Part shown: positions 26,788 through 38,344 of the stretch, piece after piece
Position numbering within the stretch: position 1 is the first letter of the stretch
How the letters are laid out: each line of letters starts with the position of its first letter
Assembly (NCBI RefSeq): GCF_000734965.1
Contig: NZ_JMTB01000014.1
Location: forward strand, 1 to 60,242
Direction: 5' to 3'
DNA: 60,242 nt
Origin: Trabulsiella guamensis ATCC 49490
GTDB lineage: Bacteria; Pseudomonadota; Gammaproteobacteria; Enterobacterales; Enterobacteriaceae
Notes under the pieces: model-generated
Told to the model about the DNA's origin: nothing
Database searches by the model: none
The model's input: only the letters and a program-made list of their open reading frames with translations
Program-made: the position numbers and the translations under genes

Positions 26788-28224
26788 TTACGCATTGCCC
26801 GCAAATAACCGGCCATCACGCACCAGCTCACGTGGGTAGCTGTTCTTCAGCCGCGACCCTATTTTTTTCGCCAGCCCGAGCGGAACCCCCTGGAAGGTCA
26901 CGATGACGTCATCCTTTGCAGGCAGGTTGTCCGGGTAGACATCGCGACCGCGATACCATTCCTCAGCTTCCGCGACGTTGAGTTCAAACCCGGTGTTAGC
27001 GGTCTCAGCGAGAGCGATAATCGCCTCATGTTGCCAGCGATATCCCTTGTTATGCGTTTCCGCGAGTCGCAGGCCGATACGGGAAAACCGCACTTTGCCG
27101 AGTAACGGCTCAATTTCTGACGGGAAAAGCCAGATCTCTTTGTCCCGTTGCCAGAGTGTCAGCGCATCATCCCAGCGCAGGCCCACTGCCGCAGCCGCAT
27201 CAATTACCGCAGACGCCTCGCGACCCTTCAGTGGCGCAAACGGAAATTTACCGACTTTATATCCCGGCGCAGGTAATGGCTCGACCTGCGCCGTTTTCCG
27301 CAGCCTTGCGACGAAGAACCCTTCGCAATCGAAGACTTGTGGAAAGACGTGCAAAAAGCCTTCGTCCGTCAGCACGTTGCACGCCTGCGGAAATAATCCT
27401 TCCAGTGAGACGACTTCAATTGACTGCGGATAGCGGGCCAGTAACCAGGCAATTACCGACTCGTTTTCATCGCGATTGAGCGTACAGGTAGAGTAAACCA
27501 GCGTGCCGCCAGGGCGCAGCGCATGGAACGCGCTGTCGATAAGCTCCCGCTGCGTGGCGGCAATCTGCTGATTGCTGGCGATGGACCAGTTTTTCAGCGC
27601 GTCCGGATCTTTTCGCACCACGCCTTCACCGGAGCAGGGCGCATCCAGAAGGATCGCGTCAAATGATTCCGGTAACGCGGCGCCAAATACGCGGCCATCG
27701 AAATGAGTTAACGCCACAGTACGGATGCCACAGCGACTGATATTGGCATGCAGCACTTTCACCCGACTGGCGGAGAATTCGTTCGCCAGAATAGCGCCGT
27801 GGTTGCCCATACGGGCGGCGATCTGGGTGGTCTTGGAACCTGGCGCGGCAGCAACGTCCATCACCCGTTGCGGTTGATTACCATCGGCAAACAGCGCCGC
27901 GACCGGCAACATGGAGCTCGCTTCCTGAATATAAAACAACCCGCTTAAATGCTCCGCCGTACTGCCGAGCGGCAGATCCTCTTCGTTGTCCCGTTCGATC
28001 CAGAAACCTTCCTCGCACCATGGCACTGGCGTTAACTGCCAGCCATAGGGAGCAACGAGAGTGAGGAAATCACTGACGCTGATTTTCAGCGTATTGACGC
28101 GAATGCTGCGCCGCAGCGGGCGATGGCAGGCGGCAATAAAATCATCTAATGACAGCGTTGGGGGCATGGCTTCACGCATCTGCGCCAGAAAGTCATCGGG
28201 AAGGTAAACGGAGTTTTGAGCCAC
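26788..28224 (-). CDS. rsmF: 16S rRNA m5C1407 methyltransferase RsmF
   Basis: Methylates C1407 of 16S rRNA in the small subunit using S-adenosylmethionine. The 478 residues show the RsmB/NOP2 core: AdoMet motif [19 protein letters not shown], catalytic motif [16 protein letters not shown] and motif [14 protein letters not shown], then a C-terminal PUA-like RNA-binding part. The start is taken as GTG (28222-28224, [12 protein letters not shown]), matching E. coli; upstream codons at 28266 and 28422 would overlap letB and lack similarity. Confidence 0.94.
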   Translation of the reverse strand: MAQNSVYLPDDFLAQMREAMPPTLSLDDFIAACHRPLRRSIRVNTLKISVSDFLTLVAPYGWQLTPVPWCEEGFWIERDNEEDLPLGSTAEHLSGLFYIQEASSMLPVAALFADGNQPQRVMDVAAAPGSKTTQIAARMGNHGAILANEFSASRVKVLHANISRCGIRTVALTHFDGRVFGAALPESFDAILLDAPCSGEGVVRKDPDALKNWSIASNQQIAATQRELIDSAFHALRPGGTLVYSTCTLNRDENESVIAWLLARYPQSIEVVSLEGLFPQACNVLTDEGFLHVFPQVFDCEGFFVARLRKTAQVEPLPAPGYKVGKFPFAPLKGREASAVIDAAAAVGLRWDDALTLWQRDKEIWLFPSEIEPLLGKVRFSRIGLRLAETHNKGYRWQHEAIIALAETANTGFELNVAEAEEWYRGRDVYPDNLPAKDDVIVTFQGVPLGLAKKIGSRLKNSYPRELVRDGRLFAGNA

Positions 28225-28300
28225 AGAGCGCACCACCAGCAAAAAAACGGGTGCGCAGTTTAGCATAAACGCCCCGGCGGAGGACACCGGGGCGTGGCGT

Positions 28301-30934
28301 TTAGCGTGGCAGGGCGGTTCCCCATTCGCGCCATTCTTTCGGTTCGGCTTCCAGCAGCAGGAAGTGTTTACCCGCCTGCGCTTTCGGCGCCAGCGGAATG
28401 CCCGGTGGCGTCGCGAAGGCAATGCCGCCGCGAATAAACTGGTTGAAGGTGCCGGTTTTCACCACGCCACCCACCAGACCGAAATCCAGACTGTAGCCCG
28501 AGGCCTGCCAGAACACTGAGTTGTTACGTACCAGATGCTGATAGCGCTGGCTGATACGCAGTTCAATCATCACGCGGTCTGACAGCGATCCCAGACGCAG
28601 CGCGGTGACTGTACCGACTTCTATGCCGCGGAACAGTACTGGCGTACCAATATTCAGAGAACCGGCTTCCGGCGCTTCCACCACAATGCTCAGGCCGTCG
28701 AGGTAGCGGGAATCGGTAATCGTCGCTTCCTGAATTTCAAAGTCGCGGCGTGGCTTGCCGCGTCCGGGTTCGACGTTGACATAGGGCTGCAATAGCGTAT
28801 CGAGATGCTCAACGCCACCGGCGGAAATCTGCGGAGTGATGACCGAGAAGCGCGTACCGCCGCGGGCAAAGGTTTCCACGTATTCCGGGTAAAGGACTGC
28901 TTTTGCCTGCACTTCATTACGGGCGGTAATCAGCTCCAGCGACTGGATCTGACCGATGTCGATGCCGAGATAGCGAATCGGCATCCCTTCCGCCAGTTTC
29001 CCGGCATCAAAGGTATGCAGGGTGATCTGACCGCCGACGGCGCGCGCAGCGGTTTCCGTCGGGTAGAGCGGGCGTTTGTCGCCTTTTCTGATCCCGGCTC
29101 CCGCGCCGCTCAGATTATCGAAGCTGATGGCCCCTTTTAGTGCGCGTGACAGCGGTGATGCCTGCACAGTCAGACCGCTGCCGTTAAGCTGCACTTTCGC
29201 GCCGCCTTCGGCCCAGAATACGCTATTGCTGGTGAGCAAATTGCGGTATTCCGGTTTGATGTGCAGATCGATATCAAATGCGTTTGCGCGTGGACGCACA
29301 GTAATGACTTCACCGACCTGGAATTTGCGGTACAGCACCACCGAGCCTGCCTGGACATCCGGCAGGGTGTCGGCGGTCAGGGAAAGGGTAGTGGTGGGGA
29401 GATCGCCGAGGCTGTTCTCCACTGCTTTTTCAACGTTAGCAAACAACGGATAACTGGCTTTAAGCGCCCCTTTCTCACCCGGCAGGACGCGGATGCCGCC
29501 ATTAACCCATTCTGTGGCACTGGCGCCCAGGAATTCCACGCCATCCAACCCCACTTTCACATCGATGCGGCTGTTTACCACAAATTTGCTGTCGCCAGGT
29601 ACCAGTTCGCGGTACTGCGGTTCAATGGCCACTGCGAAGGTGATGCCTTTTGCCGTCAGCGTTCGCTCGACGACCTGGCCAATCTGAATACCATGCAGAA
29701 TGACAGGCTGTCCGGCGTCGATGCCATAGCTTTCCGGGGCGGTCAGCGTCAGCGTGGCAACGTTCGGCGTCTGTAGCAAAGTTTTGTTGGCGGGAAGCAC
29801 GGAAAAGTGGTTACGCGCCGCACCCTCGCCAGGAACCAGCTCAAACGTACTGCCGGTGAGCAGGGAGCTGACGTTGACGTTCGACAGCGACAACTTCGGA
29901 TTTCGCAGTTCGATGCGCGTATTCTCGCGCAGCAGATTCACCACGCTGGGATCCACGGTCATCTCGCCGGTCACTGCGCCGCCCGGGTTGAGATCCAGTT
30001 TCGTGAGCTGCCCGACCTGAAGCCCCTGATACATCAGCGGTGTGGAGCCTGCATTCAGCCCCGCGCCGTCAGGCAGATCAAGCTTCACTATCACCCCACG
30101 CTGGCTGTGAGCCAGATCGGCATAAAGACCAAATTCATCGTTCTGCTTCGCGGCGGCCGAGTCATCCGGCGAGTCAAAGGCAATTGCGCCATTGACCAGC
30201 GCGGCCAGACTTTCAAGCTGAAGCTTCGCGCCACTGAAATCGACATCCGCTTTCACGCCGGAGACATTCCAGAAACGACTGCCTTTTTTTACCAGACTGG
30301 TGAAACGGCGGTCGATCAGCACGTCAATGGTCACACCCTGTTTATTGGGATTGATGGTGTAGTCGTAAACACGACCGACCGGAATTTTTCGGAAATAAAC
30401 CAGCGAACCGCTGTTCAGCGAGCCAAGGTCTGGCGCGTGCAAGTGGATCATCAATTCGCCGTTGTTAATACGGTATTTGGGCTGCGTATCGAGCGCAACG
30501 AAGTGATCTTCTTCCTCGCCTTTGCCGGGCATCATGCCGATATAATTACCACCGACCAGCGCATCAAGACCGGAAACCCCTGCCAGCGAGGCTTTCGGTG
30601 TGACCAGCCAGAACTGCGTCTCTTTACGCAGCGCATCTTTCATGTCGCTTTTGATGCTGGCGCGAACCTCGATTTTATTCAGATCTTTGCTGAGACTGAT
30701 GTTCTGTACGGTGCCAACTTCAACGCCCTGATAACGAATGGGCGTACGACCGGGGACGATGCCGTCGGCGGTCATAAAGTCGATGGTTATCGTGTTGCCG
30801 CGATCTTCATAGCTGCTCCAGATAAGCCATCCGGCAATCATCAGTGCGATGACCGGAAGCAGCCAGAAAGGCGAAATGCGACGTTTTGTTTTAATTCTCG
30901 CTTCAGTCGGCGAAGCGGGCGTTTCCTGACTCAT
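28301..30934 (-). CDS. letB: LetB (PqiT/YebT), seven-MCE-domain lipid transport protein
   Basis: Inner-membrane-anchored periplasmic tunnel that moves phospholipids between inner and outer membranes. The 877 residues begin with one membrane helix (about 22-42, [20 protein letters not shown]). Seven MCE repeats follow, each opening with a pattern like [19 protein letters not shown] or [17 protein letters not shown] and ending with a GG.I or GGIAF turn. Start MSQETPAS at 30934 gives the E. coli length and overlaps the letA end by 32 bases, so translation is linked. The partner LetA is upstream. Confidence 0.97.
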   Translation of the reverse strand: MSQETPASPTEARIKTKRRISPFWLLPVIALMIAGWLIWSSYEDRGNTITIDFMTADGIVPGRTPIRYQGVEVGTVQNISLSKDLNKIEVRASIKSDMKDALRKETQFWLVTPKASLAGVSGLDALVGGNYIGMMPGKGEEEDHFVALDTQPKYRINNGELMIHLHAPDLGSLNSGSLVYFRKIPVGRVYDYTINPNKQGVTIDVLIDRRFTSLVKKGSRFWNVSGVKADVDFSGAKLQLESLAALVNGAIAFDSPDDSAAAKQNDEFGLYADLAHSQRGVIVKLDLPDGAGLNAGSTPLMYQGLQVGQLTKLDLNPGGAVTGEMTVDPSVVNLLRENTRIELRNPKLSLSNVNVSSLLTGSTFELVPGEGAARNHFSVLPANKTLLQTPNVATLTLTAPESYGIDAGQPVILHGIQIGQVVERTLTAKGITFAVAIEPQYRELVPGDSKFVVNSRIDVKVGLDGVEFLGASATEWVNGGIRVLPGEKGALKASYPLFANVEKAVENSLGDLPTTTLSLTADTLPDVQAGSVVLYRKFQVGEVITVRPRANAFDIDLHIKPEYRNLLTSNSVFWAEGGAKVQLNGSGLTVQASPLSRALKGAISFDNLSGAGAGIRKGDKRPLYPTETAARAVGGQITLHTFDAGKLAEGMPIRYLGIDIGQIQSLELITARNEVQAKAVLYPEYVETFARGGTRFSVITPQISAGGVEHLDTLLQPYVNVEPGRGKPRRDFEIQEATITDSRYLDGLSIVVEAPEAGSLNIGTPVLFRGIEVGTVTALRLGSLSDRVMIELRISQRYQHLVRNNSVFWQASGYSLDFGLVGGVVKTGTFNQFIRGGIAFATPPGIPLAPKAQAGKHFLLLEAEPKEWREWGTALPR

Positions 30935-32186
30935 GTGCATCCCAAAGTAAGCGGCTGTCCAGCCATTCAACTGCAAGAATAGTCAATATTACCGCTGAGC
31001 CGAAATAAAACGCAGCGGGACCCATAGTAAAAGAAAGGAGCTGGTCGCGATTAATCAGCGACATCATGAGCGAAATAACGAACAGATCCAGCATTGACCA
31101 GCGGCCTATCCAGGTCACGAAACGCAGCAGCAAAATGCGGGTGCGCAGCCCCTGCTCACATTTAAAGTGAATGCTGATCAGTAGCGTTATTAACACGATC
31201 ACTTTAGTGAACGGCACCAGAATACTGGCGAAAAAGACGACGCCGGCCACTGCAACGTTGCTGTGAGCCAGAGAGATAATTCCGGAGAGAATGGTATCTT
31301 CCTGGCGCGCACCATTCACATATATAACAGATATCGGCAGAACGTTGGCTGGAATGAGGAAAATCAGCGAAGCTATCAACGCCGCCCAGCTTTTTTGCAG
31401 GCTGTTTTTGCGGCGGCAATACAGCGGCGTATGGCAACGGCGGCAGCGTCCGCGCGCATCGGGCAGCCCGGTATAGTGGCAGTTAAGACAGACCTGCAAT
31501 GCCGAATGATAGCGGGTGGCGGGGCGCTGCGGATAAAAACGCTCCCAGAGTTGCTCGACGTTCAGATGAATCATCGTCAGCAGGCTCAGGATCACCAGGC
31601 TGATAAAGGCGATAAGCCCGTTGCCCGGTTGCAGGAACGCGTAATCCTGAACTTTGATAGAGGCCACCGCGACGCCGACCAGGTAAATATCCAGCATCAC
31701 CCACTCTTTGAGTTTCTCCAGCATCAGCAGCACCGGCCGCAGGTTCATTCCCAGCACGTTGCCCAGCCACAAATAAGCAATGGCCACCACTAACACCACC
31801 GGCGCGCCAACGGTGCAGAAAAAGACCATCGACGCGGTCATCGGGTCACCCTGGCGGGTCATCTGCCAGATACCCTGTAATAAATTGGCATCGATACGCG
31901 TGCCGAGCAGATGCAACCGCAGCAAAGGTTCCTGCCAGGCAAACGGCATCAACAACAGCATCGCAATCGCCATGGCGCCTAAACGCGCTAACGACCAGTC
32001 GCGCCCATCGCGGATTTTCGCATTACACTGAGGACAGTATGCGCTCTGATGGGATTTCATCAGCGGCAGTGAAAACAGCGTGTCGCACTCAGGGCAGCGC
32101 TGATAATGAGCGTGGGGAAGCGGTTCACTGATGGAGTGAACGGTAATTTTGGTCTCTGGCGTAAACTGGGGTGATTTTAGTGCCAT
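30903..32186 (-). CDS. letA: LetA (PqiS/YebS), PqiA-type membrane partner of LetB
   Basis: Polytopic inner-membrane protein that loads lipids into the LetB tunnel. The 427 residues contain two PqiA domains, each headed by a zinc-ribbon-type cysteine set: [19 protein letters not shown] (about 30-65) and [18 protein letters not shown] (about 225-255). About eight membrane helices follow. Forms an operon with letB (32-base overlap). Divergent from msrC. Confidence 0.96.
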   Translation of the reverse strand: MALKSPQFTPETKITVHSISEPLPHAHYQRCPECDTLFSLPLMKSHQSAYCPQCNAKIRDGRDWSLARLGAMAIAMLLLMPFAWQEPLLRLHLLGTRIDANLLQGIWQMTRQGDPMTASMVFFCTVGAPVVLVVAIAYLWLGNVLGMNLRPVLLMLEKLKEWVMLDIYLVGVAVASIKVQDYAFLQPGNGLIAFISLVILSLLTMIHLNVEQLWERFYPQRPATRYHSALQVCLNCHYTGLPDARGRCRRCHTPLYCRRKNSLQKSWAALIASLIFLIPANVLPISVIYVNGARQEDTILSGIISLAHSNVAVAGVVFFASILVPFTKVIVLITLLISIHFKCEQGLRTRILLLRFVTWIGRWSMLDLFVISLMMSLINRDQLLSFTMGPAAFYFGSAVILTILAVEWLDSRLLWDAHESGNARFAD

Positions 32187-32332
32187 TTATCACTTATAAG
32201 AATGAATGTGTAAAACTATCTTAACTCATGTATGGATTCATCTTGAGCCCGGCCGCATTTAATGTTTATTTTATAGGGCTATGCCCCGGGAACACTACCG
32301 GGATCGAAGTAAGGCAACCAAGTGATTATAAA

Positions 32333-32830
32333 ATGACCAAAACAGAATTTTACGCAGATTTGAATCGCGATTTTCAGGCGTTGATGGCAGGTGAAACCAG
32401 TTTTCTGGCAATGATCTCTAACCTGAGCGCCTTGCTGTACGAGCGTCTGGATGAGGTCAACTGGGCCGGATTTTATTTACTGGAAGGTGACACGCTGGTG
32501 CTTGGGCCATTTCAGGGTAAAATCGCCTGCGTGCGTATTCCCGTTGGACGTGGCGTCTGCGGTACGGCGGTGGCGCAAAATCGCGTTCAGCGCGTGGCCG
32601 ATGTCCACGCGTTCGACGGTCACATCGCCTGTGACGCGGCGAGTAATGCCGAAATCGTACTTCCTGTCAGCGTAAAAAATCAGATTATTGGTGTACTGGA
32701 TATCGACAGTATCGCCTTCTCTCGCTTCACCGATGAGGACGAGCAGGGGCTGCGCGAACTGGTCGGGCATCTCGAAACGCTGCTTGAGGCGACCGATTAT
32801 CAAAAATTCTTTGCGCCCGTCGCAGGATAA
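32333..32830 (+). CDS. msrC: Free methionine-(R)-sulfoxide reductase
   Basis: GAF-fold enzyme that reduces free methionine-R-sulfoxide. The 165 residues match E. coli MsrC with the three redox cysteines in KIACVRIP, GRGVCGTAVA and HIACDAASN, the last being the catalytic one in E. coli. The start at 32333 (MTKTEFYADLN) gives the E. coli length; the upstream open frame has no similarity. The ribosome site is weak. Confidence 0.94.
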   Translation: MTKTEFYADLNRDFQALMAGETSFLAMISNLSALLYERLDEVNWAGFYLLEGDTLVLGPFQGKIACVRIPVGRGVCGTAVAQNRVQRVADVHAFDGHIACDAASNAEIVLPVSVKNQIIGVLDIDSIAFSRFTDEDEQGLRELVGHLETLLEATDYQKFFAPVAG

Positions 32831-32857
32831 TCAACGGATAACGTAGCAATTAACGAT

Positions 32858-32877
32858 GGCGTCATTATAATGACGCC
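32858..32877. repeat. Perfect 20-base inverted repeat between msrC and proQ
   Basis: GGCGTCATTATAATGACGCC is completely self-complementary, with TATAAT at its centre. It may be a msrC terminator stem without a T tail, or an operator overlapping a proQ promoter -10. Confidence 0.65.
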
Positions 32878-32927
32878 TGTTCATGCCTGCGGCTTGTTGG
32901 CTACGTCCGTTGTAATCAGGAAATTTC

Positions 32928-33614
32928 ATGGAAAATCAACCTAAGTTGAACAGCAGTAAAGAAGTTATCGCTTATCTGGCCGAACGTTTTCCGCACTGCT
33001 TTAGTGCCGAAGGCGAAGCGCGCCCCCTGAAAATTGGTATTTTTCAGGATCTTGTTGAGCGTGTTGAGGGCGAAATGAACCTCAGCAAAACCCAACTTCG
33101 TTCCGCATTACGTCTTTATACTTCGAGCTGGCGTTACCTGTACGGTATCAAGCCGGGCGCAACCCGTGTCGATCTCGACGGTAACCCGTGTGGGGAACTG
33201 GACGAGCAGCACGTGTCTCACGCTCGCCAGCAGCTTGAAGAAGCCAAAGCGCGTGTTCAGGCGCAGCGTGCAGAACAGCAAGCGAAAAAACGCGAAGCGG
33301 CTGCCGCGGCAGGCGAGGACGCGCCGCGTCGTGAGCGTAAACCGCGTCCTGCGGTTCGTCGTAAAGAAGAGGGCGATCGCAAGCCTCGTGCTGCGAAGCC
33401 GGTAGCAGCAAAAGCCGCTCCGCGCCCGCCGCGTGAAGAGCGTTTGACCCCGGTATCCGATCTGTCCGTGCTGACAGTGGGGCAAGCGCTGAAGGTGAAA
33501 GCAGGCAACAACGCAATGGACGCCACTGTACTGGAGATCACCAAAGATGGCGTTCGTGTACAGCTGACTTCTGGTATGTCAATGATTGTACGCGCAGAAC
33601 ACCTCGTGTTCTGA
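32928..33614 (+). CDS. proQ: RNA chaperone ProQ
   Basis: FinO-domain global RNA-binding protein that protects and matches small RNAs with mRNAs. The 228 residues have the N-terminal FinO domain (1 to about 120: [33 protein letters not shown]), a charged Lys/Arg/Pro/Ala linker (about 125-180) and a C-terminal Tudor-like domain ([32 protein letters not shown]). The linker is four residues shorter than in E. coli. prc follows after 19 bases, as in relatives. Confidence 0.96.
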   Translation: MENQPKLNSSKEVIAYLAERFPHCFSAEGEARPLKIGIFQDLVERVEGEMNLSKTQLRSALRLYTSSWRYLYGIKPGATRVDLDGNPCGELDEQHVSHARQQLEEAKARVQAQRAEQQAKKREAAAAAGEDAPRRERKPRPAVRRKEEGDRKPRAAKPVAAKAAPRPPREERLTPVSDLSVLTVGQALKVKAGNNAMDATVLEITKDGVRVQLTSGMSMIVRAEHLVF

Positions 33615-33633
33615 GACGGAGGCCGCGCCAGGC

Positions 33634-35682
33634 ATGAACACTTTTTTTAAGGTCACCGCGCTCGCAGGTCTGTTGGCAATAACAGGCCACGCGTTCGCTG
33701 TTGACGACATCACGCGTGCTGATCAGATTCCGGTTCTGAAGGAAGAAGCGCAGCACGCGACGGTGAGTGAGCGTGTCACGTCACGCTTTACCCGTTCGCA
33801 CTATCGCCAGTTCGATCTCGATCAGGCGTTTTCCGCGAAAATTTTCGATCGTTACCTGAATCTGCTGGATTTCAGCCATAACGTGCTGCTGGCCAGCGAC
33901 GTAGAACAGTTTACTGCTCGCCGAAAAGACGTCGGTGAAGAACTGAAAACCGGTAAGCTCGATGTTTTCTACGATCTCTACAATCTGGCGCAAAAACGTC
34001 GTTTTGAGCGTTATCAGTACGCGCTAAAAGTGCTCGCGCAGCCGATGGACTTCACCGGCAACGACACCTTTAATCTTGATCGCAGTAAAGCGCCGTGGCC
34101 GAAAGACGTCGCCGAGCTGAATGCCCTGTGGGACAGTAAGGTGAAGTATGATGAGCTGAGCCTGAAGCTGACAGGGAAAGATGAAAAAGAGATCCGCGAA
34201 ACGCTGACCCGCCGCTACAAATTCGCCATTCGCCGCCTGGTGCAGACCAACAGCGAAGACGTCTTCTCACTGGCGATGACCGCTTTCGCACACGAAATCG
34301 ATCCGCACACCAACTATCTGTCTCCGCGCAATACCGAACAGTTCAATACCGAGATGAGCCTGTCTCTGGAAGGGATTGGCGCGGTGTTGCAGATGGATGA
34401 CGATTACACGGTGATCAACTCCCTGGTGGCGGGCGGTCCGGCGGCGAAAAGTAAAGCGATAAGTGTTGGTGACCGTATTGTCGGTGTCGGCCAGACCGGT
34501 AAAGGAATGGTTGATGTGATCGGCTGGCGTCTGGATGACGTCGTGGCGCTTATTAAAGGACCGAAGGGCAGCAAAGTGCGCCTGGAGGTACTGCCTGCCG
34601 GTAAAGGGACCAAAACCCGCATTGTGACGCTGACCCGAGAGCGCATTCGTCTTGAAGATCGCGCGGTCAAAATGTCGGTCAAAACCGTCGGTAGCCAGAA
34701 AGTCGGCGTGCTGGATATCCCCGGCTTCTACGTTGGCCTGACTGATGACGTGAAAGTACAGCTGCAGAAGCTGGAAAAACAGAACGTCAGCAGTGTGATT
34801 ATTGATCTGCGCAGCAACGGCGGTGGCGCGCTGACCGAAGCGGTTTCGCTCTCCGGTCTCTTCTTCCCGTCCGGCCCGGTGGTGCAGGTCCGTGATAACA
34901 ACGGCAAAGTACGTGAAGACAGCGACACCGACGGAGTGGTGTACTACAAAGGTCCGTTAGTGGTGCTGGTTGACCGCTTTAGCGCCTCAGCCTCTGAAAT
35001 TTTTGCTGCGGCGATGCAGGACTATGGACGAGCGCTGATCGTCGGCGAACCAACCTTTGGTAAAGGCACGGTGCAGCAGTATCGCTCACTGAATCGTATT
35101 TACGATCAGATGCTGCGCCCGGAATGGCCTGCGCTGGGCTCTGTCCAGTACACCATTCAGAAGTTCTACCGCATCAATGGCGGCAGTACACAGCGGAAAG
35201 GCGTGACGCCAGACATTCTGATGCCGACTGGCAATGAAGAGACGGAAACTGGCGAGAAGTTTGAAGATAACGCGTTGCCGTGGGACAGCATTAACGCAGC
35301 CACCTTCGTCAAAACGGGCGACATGACGCCGTTTGGACCGGAACTGCTGAAGTTGCATGACGAACGCATCGCCAAAGATCCTGAGTTCCAGTACATCATG
35401 AAAGACATCGCGCGCTTTAACGCGATGAAAGCAAAACGCAACATCGTCTCTCTCAATTACGCCCAGCGCGAAAAAGAGAACGAAGAAGATGATGCAACGC
35501 GTCTGGCGCGGATTAACGATCGCTTCAAGCGAGAAGGGAGACCGCCGCTGAAAAAACTGGATGATTTGCCGAAAGATTATCAGGAGCCCGATCCGTATCT
35601 GGACGAAACCGTCCATATCGCGCTCGACCTGGCAAAACTGGAAAAAGAGCGCCCCGCAGAAGAACCTGCACCCGCGAAATAA
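33634..35682 (+). CDS. prc: Tail-specific protease Prc (Tsp)
   Basis: Periplasmic C-terminal processing protease acting with NlpI on MepS and on FtsI maturation. The 682 residues start with a signal peptide (MNTFFKVTALAGLLAITGHAFA). A PDZ domain lies at about 238-320 (SLEGIGAVLQMDDDYTVINS), followed by the S41 protease core with SASASEIFAAAMQDYG (catalytic Ser) and GKGTVQQ (catalytic Lys). Start MNTFFK at 33634 follows GGAGG; upstream in-frame codons overlap proQ. Confidence 0.97.
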   Translation: MNTFFKVTALAGLLAITGHAFAVDDITRADQIPVLKEEAQHATVSERVTSRFTRSHYRQFDLDQAFSAKIFDRYLNLLDFSHNVLLASDVEQFTARRKDVGEELKTGKLDVFYDLYNLAQKRRFERYQYALKVLAQPMDFTGNDTFNLDRSKAPWPKDVAELNALWDSKVKYDELSLKLTGKDEKEIRETLTRRYKFAIRRLVQTNSEDVFSLAMTAFAHEIDPHTNYLSPRNTEQFNTEMSLSLEGIGAVLQMDDDYTVINSLVAGGPAAKSKAISVGDRIVGVGQTGKGMVDVIGWRLDDVVALIKGPKGSKVRLEVLPAGKGTKTRIVTLTRERIRLEDRAVKMSVKTVGSQKVGVLDIPGFYVGLTDDVKVQLQKLEKQNVSSVIIDLRSNGGGALTEAVSLSGLFFPSGPVVQVRDNNGKVREDSDTDGVVYYKGPLVVLVDRFSASASEIFAAAMQDYGRALIVGEPTFGKGTVQQYRSLNRIYDQMLRPEWPALGSVQYTIQKFYRINGGSTQRKGVTPDILMPTGNEETETGEKFEDNALPWDSINAATFVKTGDMTPFGPELLKLHDERIAKDPEFQYIMKDIARFNAMKAKRNIVSLNYAQREKENEEDDATRLARINDRFKREGRPPLKKLDDLPKDYQEPDPYLDETVHIALDLAKLEKERPAEEPAPAK

Positions 35683-35688
35683 TCCCCA

Positions 35689-35718
35689 ACAGGCACAAGT
35701 CATTGTGCCTGTTTTTTT
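35689..35718 (+). terminator. prc terminator
   Basis: ACAGGCACAA (35689-35698) and TTGTGCCTGT (35703-35712) form a 10-bp stem followed by T6. Confidence 0.9.
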
Positions 35719-35793
35719 CTCTCTTTTTACACGTAAACAACATACTACAAAATGTAAAGTTGTGTTTTTCTCGTGACTTAGCGCCCGCCAATG

Positions 35794-35816
35794 CTTGAAA
35801 TACGCATAATACCCAT
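35794..35816 (+). promoter_or_regulatory. Sigma-32-like promoter upstream of htpX
   Basis: CTTGAAA (35794-35800) and CCCAT (35812-35816) resemble heat-shock promoter elements; spacing is slightly short. htpX is heat-shock and Cpx regulated in E. coli. Confidence 0.45.
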
Positions 35817-35870
35817 ACGATGTGGGTAATCGCATAGTGCGTGTTGTTATAATGAGGTTAAGAGAAAATT

Positions 35871-36752
35871 ATGATGCGAATCGCGCTCTTCCTGTTGACC
35901 AACCTGGCCGTCATGGTGGTGTTCGGGCTGGTATTAAGTCTGACAGGAATTCAGTCGAGCAGCATGACAGGGCTGTTAATCATGGCTCTGCTTTTTGGTT
36001 TTGGCGGTTCCATCGTTTCGTTGATGATGTCGAAATGGATGGCGCTGAAATCGGTCGGTGGGGAAGTTATTGAACAGCCGCGTAATGAAACAGAAAACTG
36101 GCTGATGAACACCGTCGCGCAGCAGGCGCGTCAGGCGGGTATTGGTATGCCGCAGGTGGCGATTTATCACGCCCCGGACATCAACGCCTTTGCCACCGGC
36201 GCACGTCGTGACGCCTCGCTGGTAGCGGTGAGCACCGGTCTGTTGCAAAACATGAGCCGTGATGAAGCGGAAGCGGTTATCGCGCACGAAATCAGCCACG
36301 TTGCCAATGGCGATATGGTCACCATGACGCTGATTCAGGGGGTGGTGAACACTTTCGTCATCTTCATCTCACGCGTTATCGCGCAGATTGCGGCGGGTTT
36401 CCTCGGGGGTAACCGCGACGAAGGCGAAGAGAGTAACGGTAACCCGCTGATTTACTTCGCGGTGGCGACGGTGCTCGAACTGGTGTTTGGTATTCTGGCC
36501 AGCATTATCACCATGTGGTTCTCCCGCTACCGTGAGTTCCATGCGGATGCCGGTTCGGCAAAACTGGTGGGGCGCGAGAAGATGATTGCCGCTCTCCAGC
36601 GTCTGAAAACCAGCTATGAGCCGCAGGAAGCCAGTAGCATGATGGCATTCTGCATCAACGGTAAATCGAAGTCATTGAGCGAGCTGTTCATGACACACCC
36701 GCCGCTGGACAAACGTATTGAAGCGCTGCGTAGTGGCGAATATCTGAAGTAA
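35871..36752 (+). CDS. htpX: Membrane metalloprotease HtpX
   Basis: Inner-membrane zinc protease of the M48 family, working with FtsH in membrane protein quality control. The 293 residues have two N-terminal helices (about 4-25 and 34-54), the zinc motif HEISH (in [13 protein letters not shown], near residue 139), two more hydrophobic segments, and the third ligand in [24 protein letters not shown] starts at 35871, as in E. coli. Confidence 0.97.
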   Translation: MMRIALFLLTNLAVMVVFGLVLSLTGIQSSSMTGLLIMALLFGFGGSIVSLMMSKWMALKSVGGEVIEQPRNETENWLMNTVAQQARQAGIGMPQVAIYHAPDINAFATGARRDASLVAVSTGLLQNMSRDEAEAVIAHEISHVANGDMVTMTLIQGVVNTFVIFISRVIAQIAAGFLGGNRDEGEESNGNPLIYFAVATVLELVFGILASIITMWFSRYREFHADAGSAKLVGREKMIAALQRLKTSYEPQEASSMMAFCINGKSKSLSELFMTHPPLDKRIEALRSGEYLK

Positions 36753-36765
36753 GATCTGAATAATG

Positions 36766-36795
36766 AAAAAGCGCGTCCATGGACGCGCTTTTTTT
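36766..36795. terminator. Bidirectional terminator between htpX and yebQ
   Basis: GCGCGTCC (36771-36778) and GGACGCGC (36781-36788) form a perfect stem flanked by A5 and T7, serving both convergent genes. Confidence 0.9.
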
Positions 36796-38167
36796 ATGCC
36801 TCCGTTCTGGGCTGCGTGACGCGCAGACCACTGACGACGGCGGCCACCACGGCGAGGGTACCTGCCAGTAACAGCGAAACGTGGGTACCATGTTCCCCGG
36901 CGAGGTTAAACAATAATGCGACCAGCGCTGCCCCGGAGCTTTGCCCGAGCAGACGCGCGGTGCCGAGCATACCGCTGGCCCCACCACTGCGGTTGCGTGG
37001 CGCTGAGAGAATAATCGTGTGGTTATTGGGCGACTGAAACAGGCCGAAACCGGCACCGCACAGCGCCATTCGCCAGACGATATCCCAGTCGGCTGGAGCC
37101 GCCGGTAGCATCGCCAGCGCGAACAGCCCGCAAGCCATCACCAGTAAGCCGAGCGCGCCTAAGAATCCGGCATGGACTTTTTCGATAAGATAACCTGCCA
37201 GCGGCGCCATCACCATTGTCGCCAGTGGCCAGGGGGTGAGCAGCAACCCGGTTTCCACTTCGCTTCTGCCTATCACGGTTTGTAAAAAGAAGGGCAGGGA
37301 GACCATCGCCAGCATTTGCGCACAGAAGGAGCAAATGGAGGTACAGATCGACAGGGAAAACAGTGGAATACGCAGCAGGTCCACGGGCAGCAGCGGCACT
37401 GGCAGACGCAACTGGCGGCGAACAAAGAAGAACCCGACAATCAGCATCACCACCACTTCTGCCAGCACCAGCCGGAGCGATTGCCCCTGTGCAAAGCTGC
37501 TGAGCGCGGTAATGAGCAGGCCGAACGTGAGGGCATTCATCACCGCGCTGGGAAGATCAAAACGTGACGCCTGGCTACGGGCATTGTTGGCGGGCAGAAA
37601 ACGCATCGCCAGAATTAACGAAATAATCCCCAGCGGCACGTTGATCAGAAACAGCCACTGCCAGGAGGCGACGGATAAAATAGCTGCCGCAATGGTGGGC
37701 CCGGCGGCAGAGGAGACCGCCACAACAAATGAATTAACCCCCATACCGCGACCGAGATGACGCTGCGGGTAAATAAGCCGGATAAGTGCCGTGTTTACGC
37801 TCATCAGTGCGGCGCCACCCAGTCCTTGCGCAACACGCGCCAGCGTCAGCATTTCCAGCGAATGCGAGAGCGCGCAGACAAGCGATGTGATGGTAAACAC
37901 CACCAGTCCTGCCTTGTAGATCCGGCGGTAACCGAACATATCCCCAAGAAACGAAAGCGACAGCAATGAAATCACGATGGCGATCTGGTAGGCGTTCACC
38001 ACCCAGATTGACGCGGCAGGTGAGGCATTCAGGTCGGTGGCAATCGTTGGCAGAGCAACGTTTGCGATAGCGCCATCCAGCACGGCCATTGACAGACCAA
38101 TGACAATCGTAATGATGGCGCCGTACCGCTGAGGCAGGGGCAGCCCTTCAGAAGGATTTTTATCCAT
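36794..38167 (-). CDS. yebQ: YebQ, MFS transporter (DHA2-type)
   Basis: Putative drug or metabolite efflux protein of the 14-helix DHA2 group; substrate unknown. The 457 residues carry motif C-like IANVALPTIATDL at helix 1 end (about 34-46), motif A FLGDMFGYRRIYK (about 78-90) and motif C AVSSAAGPTIAAAIL in helix 5. The first residues (MDKNPSEGLPLP) differ from E. coli, the rest aligns. It is divergent from kdgR. Confidence 0.93.
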   Translation of the reverse strand: MDKNPSEGLPLPQRYGAIITIVIGLSMAVLDGAIANVALPTIATDLNASPAASIWVVNAYQIAIVISLLSLSFLGDMFGYRRIYKAGLVVFTITSLVCALSHSLEMLTLARVAQGLGGAALMSVNTALIRLIYPQRHLGRGMGVNSFVVAVSSAAGPTIAAAILSVASWQWLFLINVPLGIISLILAMRFLPANNARSQASRFDLPSAVMNALTFGLLITALSSFAQGQSLRLVLAEVVVMLIVGFFFVRRQLRLPVPLLPVDLLRIPLFSLSICTSICSFCAQMLAMVSLPFFLQTVIGRSEVETGLLLTPWPLATMVMAPLAGYLIEKVHAGFLGALGLLVMACGLFALAMLPAAPADWDIVWRMALCGAGFGLFQSPNNHTIILSAPRNRSGGASGMLGTARLLGQSSGAALVALLFNLAGEHGTHVSLLLAGTLAVVAAVVSGLRVTQPRTEA

Positions 38168-38344
38168 ATAAAAAGTATGTGTTAAGGGAAATTATTGATC
38201 GGATAATGATTTTAGCATTGATTATTTAATCTCAGCTCGCAGATTTGTAACCAGATTCGAGAAGATGCATTGCGGTTGAGGTCCCACAAATTTATACTAA
38301 AAACTCGTTCTGATTTTTATAAAACACTCGCGGTGAGGTGATAA

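Noticed and set aside
29807-30982. 391-codon plus-strand frame opposite letB
   Set aside because: Long only because the repeated MCE codons lack stops in that frame; no family similarity, and letB on the other strand is certain.
35732-35757. Two GTAAA motifs before htpX as a CpxR box
   Set aside because: CpxR needs GTAAA-N5-GTAAA; here the two are separated by 16 bases.
35086-35835. 249-codon minus-strand frame over the prc 3' end
   Set aside because: Runs through the prc terminator and is the mirror of coding sequence.
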